Source: Clostridiales bacterium
GTDB lineage: Bacteria > Bacillota > Clostridia > Christensenellales > Aristaeellaceae
Direction: 5' to 3'
NCBI GenBank assembly: GCA_015056255.1
Contig: SVGP01000025.1
Location: 1-38,192, forward strand
DNA: 38,192 nucleotides
The position numbers were made by a program, and so were the translations under genes. Positions 7,969 through 15,739 of the stretch are shown one piece after another. The notes under the pieces are model-generated. The model had not been told where the DNA came from, did no database searches, and saw nothing but the letters and a program-made list of their open reading frames with translations. How positions within the stretch are numbered: position 1 is the stretch's first letter; each line of letters starts with the position of its first letter.

Positions 7969-10347
7969 ATGAGAAAGATACTAAGCGTCCTTTTGATACT
8001 CGTCATTCTGTTCGGTGCGATGCCCTCGGCATTTGCGGCGTTCAGCTCGATTGTTGAAAGCAAGCCGTATTATAAATCGCTGTCAATTGACGTAGCGATT
8101 GAAGGCATAGGCGATTACGAGTTCTATGCTTCGGTTGGCAATGACAGCATTATTCCGATCTCAGCAAAAAAGATTGATGCAGATCAGATAGGTCATATTA
8201 TTGTGGTGGATCTCGCATGGACGTGGACGACGACAATAAATGAGCAATACGTTTTGGTGCCTGCGGTTCAGGATTACCTGAGCCAGCTGGACAGCCGAAA
8301 CAAGGTAATGTTCATTTTTGCCGGCTCCGGCGGCCCGAGAGTAAGCCCGTATATGTCGGTTTCAGAGGGCTATTCTTATGTTGAAGCAAACCTTATCTGC
8401 ATCAACGCCGCACAGGGAGAAATTGGCAGAACCGCGATCGACGCTTCATTGAGAACTGCGTTTACAGAAGCCATACAGCACAGCGATGGAGATCCCCTGT
8501 TCAAGACTGTTTTTGCGTTGGTGGATCCTGCCAACCCCGGAAAAGGCATGACGGCAACGGATATCAGGAACAGCTATGTGAAAGAGGGCAATGCGTTTCC
8601 TGTATTGGTTGCAACAATCAATCCTGTGACGTACCTTCAGGAGGGAAGATACGCCAGTGAGGATGTAAAAGAAGGCATCAAATATTACACTCAGTTTGCT
8701 CAGAACAATGGTTCGCAGCTCAATGTAATGGACTTTGTGTATGTGCCGCGTCAAACCTTCAGAGCCGGTTATAATGTTTCGGAAACCATCGGCAACCGCA
8801 GCTATTACACATTGGATTTATCCCCGCTTCATCGCTATATGGATTACTCAAGGTCGACCAATGAACTTTCCATTTATATAAGCAATTCTCGTGGAAGCGC
8901 CAGTAAATCGGCGGTTTACGACGTACCTGTCAATGCGCTTCCGACTGCTGCGCCGACGTTTACGCCGACAATTACACCTCCCCCTACGCCTACGCCCACG
9001 CCTACGCCTGAGCCTACGCCTACGGCTATAGTGTATAAAGTCAAGGAGGGAGACAAAACTCCGGAAGCCATGCAGGCCATCAAGAGACTGCAAGAGCTGT
9101 ATTATCTGAAAGTCAGCGATAACGATCTGCCGAAAGAGTTTAACTACAAGTGCAAAAATGCATTTGCGGATTTCTGTTACAACAACGGATATGAAATCGA
9201 GAACAATATCACAAGCAGGATGTTTGATTACCTGATGTCGGATGAAGCGAAGCCGGCTCCGACGCCCAAACTCGTCACGCTTGCGCCTACGCCTACGCTT
9301 GCGTCCACGCCCACGCTTGCGCCCACGCCTACGCTTGCGTCCACGCCCACGCTTGCCCCCACGCCCACTTCCATGAACACGCCAGATCCGGTTGTGCAGA
9401 CGACCATTCCGCCGGAGGGATTCAGACCGGGTCAAACAGATACAGAGGACAGCAATTTCATAGCCAGAATGCAGAACATTCTTAAGAATCTGAACCTGTA
9501 CTCGGCGGAAATGGAAACAGGAAAGCTTGACCAGCCTACGCTTGACGCAATTGTGCTCTATTGCGAGGAATATGGTCTGCATCTGGATAAGGGTGAGTAT
9601 ATTCCCCGCAGTATTATTCTCGACATACTTGAAAATGGTGCAAACCGCGCGCCCTATGAGCAACCCATAACGGAAAAGCTTTTGGAGCTTCTGCACAAAG
9701 AGATTATGGTGCTTGGCGATTTCCATGTCGTAATGTGGATGCTGCTTATTGTAATTGTCGTTCTTTTGTTTGTAATCGTTCTTATTATCATCTTATCCAG
9801 GAAAACGGCTAAGTGGAATGATTACCCCATCGCCCCTTCCTACAAACTGGACGAAAAAGACGTTCCGACGAATCGAGAGATGAGCCAGATGGGAGCGGGA
9901 GGAATGCCTGGCCCGACACAGAATACGTTTGATGCCGATGATGATGCGACGGTTAAGCTTGGCTCCGGCATCAATGTTACCCTGAATATTTCCGGCGGTC
10001 TTTCCTCCGGCGTGCAGCGCGTATTGATCAGCTCCAAGCCGTTTATCATCGGTCGTCCGACCAAGAATAAAAATGAACAGGGATGCGATCTGGCGCTGGA
10101 AGGCGATGGCAGTGTTTCCAGAAGACATGTGCAGTTGGAGTATAAGGACAAGCAGCTGTATATCAAAAATCTGTCTTCCAATGGTACAAGCGTGAATGGA
10201 CAGGATTTGTCGGATCAATCTGTCCTCCCGATTTCTGATGAGACCGCTCCGCTTAAACCCGGATCGACTGCGAATGCGGATGGCTTCGCTTTGCAGCGCG
10301 GCGACGTTATAGGAATCAGCGGGTATACGATTCAGATTGATTGGTAA
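7969..10347 (+). CDS. Exported VWA-like protein with Thr-Pro linkers, membrane segment and cytoplasmic FHA domain
   Basis: Residues 1-23 are a signal peptide (cut near A-F-A). Residues 45-320 look like a von Willebrand A fold, but the metal site is degenerate: V-V-D-L-A-W instead of D-x-S-x-S. Residues 321-352 are a Thr-Pro linker. Two small helical domains resembling peptidoglycan-binding modules (about 355-427 and 482-560) flank a second linker. A membrane segment runs about 586-610, and the C-terminal 180 residues are cytoplasmic. The FHA domain (about 685-792) keeps its phosphothreonine-binding residues: G-R at 695, S-R-R-H at 717 and N-L-S-S-N-G-T at 734. The acidic segment D-D-D-A-T661-V-K-L before it could be a phospho-acceptor. 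It likely reads the envelope on one side and binds phosphoproteins on the other. An SD (AAGGGGAATG) precedes the ATG. Confidence 0.88.
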   Translation: MRKILSVLLILVILFGAMPSAFAAFSSIVESKPYYKSLSIDVAIEGIGDYEFYASVGNDSIIPISAKKIDADQIGHIIVVDLAWTWTTTINEQYVLVPAVQDYLSQLDSRNKVMFIFAGSGGPRVSPYMSVSEGYSYVEANLICINAAQGEIGRTAIDASLRTAFTEAIQHSDGDPLFKTVFALVDPANPGKGMTATDIRNSYVKEGNAFPVLVATINPVTYLQEGRYASEDVKEGIKYYTQFAQNNGSQLNVMDFVYVPRQTFRAGYNVSETIGNRSYYTLDLSPLHRYMDYSRSTNELSIYISNSRGSASKSAVYDVPVNALPTAAPTFTPTITPPPTPTPTPTPEPTPTAIVYKVKEGDKTPEAMQAIKRLQELYYLKVSDNDLPKEFNYKCKNAFADFCYNNGYEIENNITSRMFDYLMSDEAKPAPTPKLVTLAPTPTLASTPTLAPTPTLASTPTLAPTPTSMNTPDPVVQTTIPPEGFRPGQTDTEDSNFIARMQNILKNLNLYSAEMETGKLDQPTLDAIVLYCEEYGLHLDKGEYIPRSIILDILENGANRAPYEQPITEKLLELLHKEIMVLGDFHVVMWMLLIVIVVLLFVIVLIIILSRKTAKWNDYPIAPSYKLDEKDVPTNREMSQMGAGGMPGPTQNTFDADDDATVKLGSGINVTLNISGGLSSGVQRVLISSKPFIIGRPTKNKNEQGCDLALEGDGSVSRRHVQLEYKDKQLYIKNLSSNGTSVNGQDLSDQSVLPISDETAPLKPGSTANADGFALQRGDVIGISGYTIQIDW
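9280..9369 (+). repeat. Five 18-bp repeats encoding Leu-Ala-Pro/Ser-Thr-Pro-Thr
   Basis: The frame reads L-A-P-T-P-T, L-A-S-T-P-T, alternating for five units inside the FHA protein. It is a flexible extracellular linker between the two small domains. It shares the ACGCC-type Thr-Pro codons of the array at 1-150 but has a different unit. Confidence 0.9.
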
Positions 10348-10422
10348 GCGCATGAAATGAGGAACGTATAGGAATACTTTTCTTCATTTGATTCGTAATC
10401 GATGAACTTTTCGTGATCACTA

Positions 10423-10465
10423 AAACAGGAATGCGGAAGCGATAAACGTTTCCGCATTCCTGTTT
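10423..10465. terminator. Bidirectional hairpin between the FHA and Nudix genes
   Basis: Perfect 16-bp stem (10423-10438 with 10450-10465) and an 11-base loop. It lies between two convergent genes. A-rich and T-rich flanks on both sides suit termination in either direction. Confidence 0.85.
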
Positions 10466-10495
10466 GACTATAACGAAGAAAAGCATTGCTCTGGA

Positions 10496-10981
10496 TTAGA
10501 ACTCGCGCAGAACGGTGAATTTCGTTTCTCCCTGCTCTGTAATCCCCGCATACAGATATAAATTATCTTTTCCTTCCCTCAGATAATGCATCATCATGTG
10601 TTTTGCCGACACGGGCATCTTTATGTCCTTGAATTCGTCAAGTGAGATCCATTTAAGGGTTCCCTCGTTGCTTTTGAGGGGGAGATCGGTTTTTAAGCGG
10701 GCGAAGAAGTAGTAGTTCTGGCGGATTTCGTTATTTTTGAGGCGGCTTGTGATGTAGCGAAGGCGAAGGTCGGTTATGTCGCTTTCGGTGAGGTTTAATT
10801 CCTCCTTCATTTCGCGAAGGATACATTTTTCGGGCGAAGCCATTTCGCCTTCCTCGAAGTGCCCGCCCGCCGCGCCTATATACATTTGATCGGCAATACG
10901 CGAGCCGATTCTGAAAAGACACAGAATTTTGTCTTCCTTTATGAAATATACGCTGGTCATGTTTCGGATTCCAGGCGTCAT
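10496..10981 (-). CDS. Nudix hydrolase
   Basis: A cytoplasmic hydrolase of a nucleoside diphosphate linked to another group; the substrate is not predictable. The Nudix box is visible as G-H-F-E-E-G-E...R-E-M-K-E-E-L-N-L, with two extra residues in the loop before the R-E-x-x-E-E core. The ATG at 10981 is preferred over an upstream one because AGGAGG (10989-10994) lies 7 bases before it; this gives 161 residues. It is a single-gene unit with its own promoter. Confidence 0.9.
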   Translation of the reverse strand: MTPGIRNMTSVYFIKEDKILCLFRIGSRIADQMYIGAAGGHFEEGEMASPEKCILREMKEELNLTESDITDLRLRYITSRLKNNEIRQNYYFFARLKTDLPLKSNEGTLKWISLDEFKDIKMPVSAKHMMMHYLREGKDNLYLYAGITEQGETKFTVLREF

Positions 10982-11010
10982 GGCTTTGCCTCCTATGAAT
11001 TGATTTACTA

Positions 11011-11039
11011 TATATAGCATGATTTTACTCGCTTGTCAA
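11011..11039 (-). promoter_or_regulatory. Promoter for the Nudix gene
   Basis: On the minus strand TTGACA (11034-11039), a 17-base spacer and TATATA (11011-11016). Confidence 0.8.
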
Positions 11040-11067
11040 TGCATAAGGAATCTTAATCGATTCTGCG

Positions 11068-11097
11068 TTGAGAAGAGAGGGGAAAACGTGATATAAT
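11068..11097 (+). promoter_or_regulatory. Promoter for the secreted phosphatase
   Basis: TTGAGA (11068-11073), an 18-base spacer and TATAAT (11092-11097), 40 bases before the start codon. An A/G-rich SD (AAAGGAAG) follows. Confidence 0.8.
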
Positions 11098-11136
11098 CGA
11101 ATCGGAAACCAAAGGAAAAGAAAGGAAGATACTTTT

Positions 11137-12243
11137 ATGAAGAAGCTCCTTACCCTGGTTCTGGCGTTTGCGCTTATGATGAGCGCGTTTGTTGTGACTG
11201 CCGAAGCGGCAATCTCCGTAACCGGCAAGGTTACCGAGATCGAGAAGTACGGTCATGCGCTTCTGGACGTTACCATTGAAGACTTCACCAATCTGGGCTT
11301 CACCCTGGGCGACGTTGTCACCGTCAAGGCGGGCGCTTATGAAGGCGACATGCCCTATTTCAACGGCTACTATGTCAATAACGGCGAATACATGGTTCGC
11401 GCTTATCCCGGCCACACCTGTATTGCCGTTTGCATCAATTATGGCAAGTTCGCAGAGACCGCCGGCATCGGAATTGGCGATGAAGTGACCATCACCCTGA
11501 AGGAAAAGGGCGGCCAGCTCTTTACTCAGGAAATGAGCTCCCTCGTTTACACCAACGAGCCCGCCGATTATAAGGACGAAGCCACCTTCGCCAACTTCCG
11601 CGAAGTAAAGGTTACCGGCATCGCTGCCGGCAAGCTGTATCGCTGCGCGTCTCCCATCAACAACGAAAACAACCGCGCGGCGGTCGCCAACAGCCTGGTT
11701 GAGACTGCGGGCATTGCTTCCGTTATGAATATGGCCGATACTGCCGAGGAAATCGCCGAGTACGCAGGCGCTGAAGACTTCGCTTCTGAATACTACAAGA
11801 AGCTTTATGACGAGGGCAACGTGATCGTTCTTGCCATGCCCGTAAACTTTGCTTCCGCCGAGTTTGCTTCCGGCATCGTAAACGGCCTTACCTTCCTCTC
11901 CACCCAGAAAGCGCCCTACCTTGTGCACTGCACCGAAGGTAAGGACAGAGCCGGCTTTGCCTCCATGCTGATCGAAGCGCTGATGGGCGCCACTCAGGAA
12001 GAAATCATTGCAGACTACATGATGAGCTATGAAAACTACTACGGCGTAGACGCTGTCGAGGAGACCGAAAAGTACAACATGATCGTTGAAAAGAACGCGA
12101 TTGAAATGCTGAAGGTCATTGCGGGCGTTGAAGACGCAGCTGCGCTTGAGACTGCCGACCTTTCCAAGGGCGCAGAGAGCTATCTTCTGAATAACGGCAT
12201 GGCGCAGGAAGCCATCGACGCGCTGAAAGCCAATCTTAAATAA
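11137..12243 (+). CDS. Secreted protein with SAM-hydroxide-transferase-like domain and CX5R tyrosine phosphatase domain
   Basis: A signal peptide (residues 1-24) precedes the mature protein, so it acts outside the cell. Residues 26-125 look like the C-terminal barrel domain of the DUF62/SAM hydroxide adenosyltransferase family (G-D-V-V-T-V, Y-F-N-G-Y and I-G-D-E-V-T patterns). Residues 150-368 form a protein-tyrosine-phosphatase-like fold with His264-Cys265 and Arg271 in H-C-T-E-G-K-D-R-A-G, the active-site loop of the Y_phosphatase3 group. A phosphate ester is therefore the expected substrate: a phosphoprotein, phospholipid or inositol phosphate. Codons are strongly C-ended (acc, atc, ttc, gac), unlike the operon at 1-10347, suggesting high expression. 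It is transcribed alone, with a strong promoter and a terminator. Confidence 0.85.
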   Translation: MKKLLTLVLAFALMMSAFVVTAEAAISVTGKVTEIEKYGHALLDVTIEDFTNLGFTLGDVVTVKAGAYEGDMPYFNGYYVNNGEYMVRAYPGHTCIAVCINYGKFAETAGIGIGDEVTITLKEKGGQLFTQEMSSLVYTNEPADYKDEATFANFREVKVTGIAAGKLYRCASPINNENNRAAVANSLVETAGIASVMNMADTAEEIAEYAGAEDFASEYYKKLYDEGNVIVLAMPVNFASAEFASGIVNGLTFLSTQKAPYLVHCTEGKDRAGFASMLIEALMGATQEEIIADYMMSYENYYGVDAVEETEKYNMIVEKNAIEMLKVIAGVEDAAALETADLSKGAESYLLNNGMAQEAIDALKANLK

Positions 12244-12261
12244 TAGAGATTTCATACGTAC

Positions 12262-12303
12262 AGAAAAGCGCACTCCCGTTTGTCTTCGGGAGTGCGCTTT
12301 TCT
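12262..12303. terminator. Hairpin terminator between convergent genes
   Basis: Perfect 17-bp stem (12262-12278 with 12287-12303) and an 8-base loop. The stem base holds AAAA/TTTT, so it can work in both directions: for the phosphatase (+) and the YD-repeat gene (-). Confidence 0.9.
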
Positions 12304-12313
12304 GCGCCGCGAA

Positions 12314-13240
12314 TCAGGAAACGATTTGACCCTCTGCGTCGTAAGTGGTCTCGGAAATGGTTTCGCCGTATTCGTCAAACTCGTATACGATCTTGCTTCC
12401 GTCTTCCAAATATTCAATGTTTCTTATCTGATAGCCCCATAAATCGTAGCGGTCTTCGTAAACATAGTGGTTTTCATAAAGGGGGCGATCGTCCTCTGTG
12501 GCGGTTTGCTTGGTCATTCTGCCCAGTTCATCGTATTCGTAGAGAAATTTGAATTCATAGATCACCGAGCCGTCGGGATTGTACTGCGCTTCGATGATGC
12601 GGTTGCCCATCCCATCGGTCTCGCTATAGGCGATAATGCCGTCTTCAAAGCGGATTTTCTGGATGGTGTACAGGGGCATGCCTTCCTCATTATAGGTGTA
12701 TTCGTAGGTTTCTTCGAGGGTGGTGTTTCCTTCGGCGTCTGTGATCGTGGAGGAGACGATGTTTCCGTATTCATCGCATAAGTAGGCGCTTATGCTTCCG
12801 TCGCCCAAATAGCTCGTTACGCTTTTTTGCACAGTGAAGCCGAACGGATCCAGACCGTATTCGGACTCTTCCACAAGCGTTTCAAAATAATAGGCGGAGG
12901 AAGTAAGCTTGTTGCCGTTTTCATCATACTCGTAAACGTACACATAATCGTCAATCAGCGTGCCGTCTGCGTCAAAGTAGCTGTAGTGCGTAAGCTCATC
13001 GTATTCGTTGAAGTTATTGATGTCGCACATGCCGTCGTCATAAAGCCAGATGGTGCTCTGGCAGATTTCGCACACGACGTCGTCAAGCACATGCGCGCCT
13101 TCGTCCGTTTTAACGCTGTTTTCGTCCTCGTGCCAGTGCATATTCGGGTCGCGCTCCCATACGTTTTCGGACATCGCAAGGGCGGTCATAAAGAATGCGG
13201 ATACGAGCAATAATACACAGAGAGAGATTCTTTTTTTCAT
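12314..13240 (-). CDS. Small secreted YD-repeat protein
   Basis: 308 residues with a signal peptide (about 1-22). Most of the rest is made of short YD-type repeats, with patterns such as Y-D-E-N-G-N-K, D-E-Y-G-N-I and Y-D-E-L-G-R-M, as in Rhs and wall-associated proteins. Those are usually thousands of residues and end in a toxin domain; this one is short and has no toxin or core-shell domain, so it is not an Rhs polymorphic toxin. One C-x-x-C (C-E-I-C) lies near residue 60. AAGGAAT precedes the ATG. Function is unknown; carbohydrate or surface binding is possible. Confidence 0.75.
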   Translation of the reverse strand: MKKRISLCVLLLVSAFFMTALAMSENVWERDPNMHWHEDENSVKTDEGAHVLDDVVCEICQSTIWLYDDGMCDINNFNEYDELTHYSYFDADGTLIDDYVYVYEYDENGNKLTSSAYYFETLVEESEYGLDPFGFTVQKSVTSYLGDGSISAYLCDEYGNIVSSTITDAEGNTTLEETYEYTYNEEGMPLYTIQKIRFEDGIIAYSETDGMGNRIIEAQYNPDGSVIYEFKFLYEYDELGRMTKQTATEDDRPLYENHYVYEDRYDLWGYQIRNIEYLEDGSKIVYEFDEYGETISETTYDAEGQIVS

Positions 13241-13280
13241 ATTGCGTAATTCCTTTCGTAAAAATGAAGTTTGCGTTATA

Positions 13281-13309
13281 ATTATAACATGTTCGTTTCA
13301 AAATGTCAC
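13281..13309 (-). promoter_or_regulatory. Promoter for the YD-repeat gene
   Basis: On the minus strand GTGACA (13304-13309), a 17-base spacer and TATAAT (13281-13286). Confidence 0.65.
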
Positions 13310-13351
13310 CTGTCAAAATTAAAAACACAAGAGAAATTCGCGCAGGTTTGC

Positions 13352-13380
13352 ATTGAAATTTACTGGCAGATGTGCTAAAA
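13352..13380 (+). promoter_or_regulatory. Promoter for rhaA
   Basis: TTGAAA (13352-13357), a 17-base spacer and TAAAAT (13375-13380). The leader of about 65 bases ends in AAGGAGGA (13438-13445). Confidence 0.7.
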
Positions 13381-13452
13381 TCTTAAGTAGGGAATTATGA
13401 AGGCGCAGATTTACCCGCGCCCGTCAACACATATTTTAAGGAGGAAAAACTT

Positions 13453-14706
13453 ATGAGCTACGCAGATGCAAAAGCCAAATACGCCCTTTTAGGCATTGAC
13501 ACCGATGCCGCCATTGAAAAATTAAAGAAGGTTCCGGTTGCCCTTCACTGCTGGCAGGGCGACGACGTTCGCGGCTTTGACACTGATCCCAACAAGCCCT
13601 TGACCGGCGGCATTCAGACCACCGGGAATTACCCGGGCCGCGCCAGAACGCCTGAAGAGCTGATGGCCGATATCGATAAGGTTATCGCCCTCGTTCCCGG
13701 CCAGGTGAAGATGAACCTGCACGCCTGCTATGCAATTTTCGACGAGGAAAACCCCTGGGTGGACCGCGACAAGCTTGAGCCCAAGCACTTTAAAAAGTGG
13801 GTGGATTATTGCAAAGCCCGCGGCCTTGGCTGCGACTTTAACCCCACCTTCTTCTCCCATCCCATGTGCGATCCTCTGACCCTGTCTTCCCCCAATGAGG
13901 AGACCCGCAAGTTCTGGATCGAGCACGGCAAGGCCTGCGTTCGCATTTCCCAGTATCTGGCGGACGAGCTCGGTCAGCCCTGCGTTATGAACATCTGGGC
14001 GGGCGACGGCTTTAAGGATATCCCTGCCGACCGCATCGGCCCCCGCGTTCGCTATAAGGAGTCCTTCGACGCCATCCTTTCCGAGCCCTTCGATAAGGAA
14101 AAGGTCTATCCGTGCGCTGAGAGCAAGGTCTTTGGTATCGGCGTAGAAAGCTACACCGTTGGCTCCGCAGAGTGGTGCTTAAAGTACGCTTCTTCCCGCG
14201 ACGACTGCATCTCCCTCATGGACAATGGACACTATCATCCCACCGAGGTTGTTTCCGATAAGATTTCCTCCATTCTTGCCTACGACAAAAAGATGGCCCT
14301 GCATGTTACCCGCGGCGTCCGCTGGGACAGCGACCACGTGGTTCTGTTTGACGATGAGACCAAGGAGATCTGCAAGGAAATCGTCCGATGCGACGCCCTT
14401 GACAGAGTATTTATTGCCCTTGACTACTTCGACGCCTCCATCAACCGCGTATCCGCATGGGTCACCGGCTTCAGAAATCTCCAGAAGGCGCTTCTGTTCG
14501 CTCTCCTCGAGCCGAATCAGGAGCTTAAGAAGCTTCAGGACGAAGGCAACTGGACCAAGCTCATGGTCAAGATGGAAGAGCTCAAGACCATGCCCTTCGG
14601 CGAGATCTGGGACGAATACTGCCGCGTATGCGGAAAGCCCGCGGACGGCGAGTGGTTCAGCGAGATCGAAAAATACGAGGAAGAGATTCAGTCCAAACGC
14701 GTATAA
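13453..14706 (+). CDS. rhaA: L-rhamnose isomerase
   Basis: Converts L-rhamnose to L-rhamnulose, the first step of rhamnose use; a cytoplasmic metal enzyme with a TIM-barrel fold. The 417 residues match the family length (E. coli about 419). Signature regions are I-W-A-G-D-G, M-D-N-G-H-Y-H-P-T-E, H-V-T-R-G-V-R-W-D-S-D-H and L-D-Y-F-D-A-S-I-N-R. The expected metal and catalytic residues are Asp257, His260, His284, Asp292, Asp294 and Asp324. A strong SD lies 8 bases before the ATG. Codon use is C-ended and strongly biased. The kinase partner rhaB is about 20 kb away and no aldolase or transporter is seen here, so the pathway genes are scattered. Confidence 0.97.
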   Translation: MSYADAKAKYALLGIDTDAAIEKLKKVPVALHCWQGDDVRGFDTDPNKPLTGGIQTTGNYPGRARTPEELMADIDKVIALVPGQVKMNLHACYAIFDEENPWVDRDKLEPKHFKKWVDYCKARGLGCDFNPTFFSHPMCDPLTLSSPNEETRKFWIEHGKACVRISQYLADELGQPCVMNIWAGDGFKDIPADRIGPRVRYKESFDAILSEPFDKEKVYPCAESKVFGIGVESYTVGSAEWCLKYASSRDDCISLMDNGHYHPTEVVSDKISSILAYDKKMALHVTRGVRWDSDHVVLFDDETKEICKEIVRCDALDRVFIALDYFDASINRVSAWVTGFRNLQKALLFALLEPNQELKKLQDEGNWTKLMVKMEELKTMPFGEIWDEYCRVCGKPADGEWFSEIEKYEEEIQSKRV

Positions 14707-14743
14707 GAAAAGAAAATCCGCCTTTCGGGCGGCTTGAGAATGA

Positions 14744-14782
14744 GACGGGGCTGCGTAAGCTTTCTGCTTACGCAGCCCCGTC
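14744..14782. terminator. Hairpin after rhaA
   Basis: Perfect 17-bp GC-rich stem (14744-14760 with 14766-14782) and a 5-base loop. A smaller hairpin (CCGCC/GGCGG, about 14719-14733) lies before it. The T-tract is weak, but the position between convergent genes fits a terminator. Confidence 0.8.
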
Positions 14783-14834
14783 AGTATTATACAAAAAACA
14801 GCAACCCATCAGCGCGCAGGAGGGGGACGTGGCA

Positions 14835-15551
14835 TCAGTAACGGATGCGATTCTGGTATCCGGTCAGGAGATGCTCATGATACAGATGAGCGTCGTTTCC
14901 GGATGTTAATACGAGCGGAATGACATAGCCATTGACTTCTTTGAACTCGATTACCGTGAGCGAGGAATGAGTGAGACCGAAATGGACGGAAAACTGCGGA
15001 TAGGGAATATCGAGCACGCAACTTAAGAAGGCTGCGCCGAAGCCTTCGTGCGCAAAGAGCGCGACTCGGTCCTCGTTGGGTCTTACGGCTTTATACAGAT
15101 TTTTATCGCGCAGATGCTCGTATCCGAGCTCGAAAAAGAATTGATCGGCTTCGTTTTGAATGCGCTCAAGGCCTTTTTCAAGATGAAATTTTTCAATCTC
15201 GGGATGCGTGTACCATTTGTCGCCGAGCGCGCGGAGTTCGTTGCTCACAAAAAGCTGCGCGGTCGGGGGATTGCGAAACGCCCAGGTTCGACCGCCGTCG
15301 GGCTTGTCTACGCAAAGCTGATCCCACGCATGGGATTCGTTGCACCAGTCCAGCTTTGTAACCGGCTTTTTGCAGATTTCTGAGGTTGGAAGCGACGTCT
15401 GATAGGCGCGGGTCGAAGTGGATGCAAATATTTTATCGACGCCCTGAAGCGTAATGCGTCTGGCGACGGCCTCTGCCTGCCTTTGTCCAAGCGGGGTCAG
15501 TTGGTCGGGATCATAAATCGGATCGCCGTGGCGAACAAAATAGAAAAGCAT
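14835..15551 (-). CDS. Histidine phosphatase family protein (phosphoglycerate-mutase-like)
   Basis: A 238-residue cytoplasmic phosphatase of the histidine phosphatase superfamily. R-H-G at residues 7-9 holds the phospho-accepting His8, and the second His lies in F-A-H-E-G-F. S-T-R-A-Y-Q-T fits the phosphate-binding Arg. Substrate is not predictable; it is unlikely to be the glycolytic mutase. AAAAGGAGC lies 7 bases before the ATG. Confidence 0.9.
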   Translation of the reverse strand: MLFYFVRHGDPIYDPDQLTPLGQRQAEAVARRITLQGVDKIFASTSTRAYQTSLPTSEICKKPVTKLDWCNESHAWDQLCVDKPDGGRTWAFRNPPTAQLFVSNELRALGDKWYTHPEIEKFHLEKGLERIQNEADQFFFELGYEHLRDKNLYKAVRPNEDRVALFAHEGFGAAFLSCVLDIPYPQFSVHFGLTHSSLTVIEFKEVNGYVIPLVLTSGNDAHLYHEHLLTGYQNRIRY

Positions 15552-15584
15552 GATACCGCTCCTTTTGTATATAAATCTGTTTTC

Positions 15585-15612
15585 ATTATAGCGCGCGGAA
15601 AATGGATGTCAA
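15585..15612 (-). promoter_or_regulatory. Promoter for the histidine phosphatase
   Basis: On the minus strand TTGACA (15607-15612), a 16-base spacer and TATAAT (15585-15590). Confidence 0.85.
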
Positions 15613-15646
15613 GCGGAATCGGAAATGGAAGGATTTTAAAAAAGAA

Positions 15647-15675
15647 TTGCGTTCTGTTTCAATATTGTGTATAAT
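15647..15675 (+). promoter_or_regulatory. Promoter for the sugar transferase operon
   Basis: TTGCGT (15647-15652), a 17-base spacer and TATAAT (15670-15675). It is back to back with the minus-strand promoter at 15585-15612. Confidence 0.75.
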
Positions 15676-15739
15676 GATATCATATACTGGGACGGGTATG
15701 CGTTCAGAGTAACTTATTTTGATTCGGGAAGTGTAGCAA

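Noticed and set aside
8848..9726. 292-codon minus-strand frame rich in Arg
   Set aside because: It is the antisense of Thr-Pro linker codons inside the FHA protein gene.
11053..12417. 454-codon minus-strand frame over the secreted phosphatase
   Set aside because: The + strand gene has a signal peptide, active-site motif, promoter and terminator; the antisense has none of these.
12314..13240. Rhs-type toxin
   Set aside because: It is far too short, with no core motif, no toxin domain and no immunity gene beside it.
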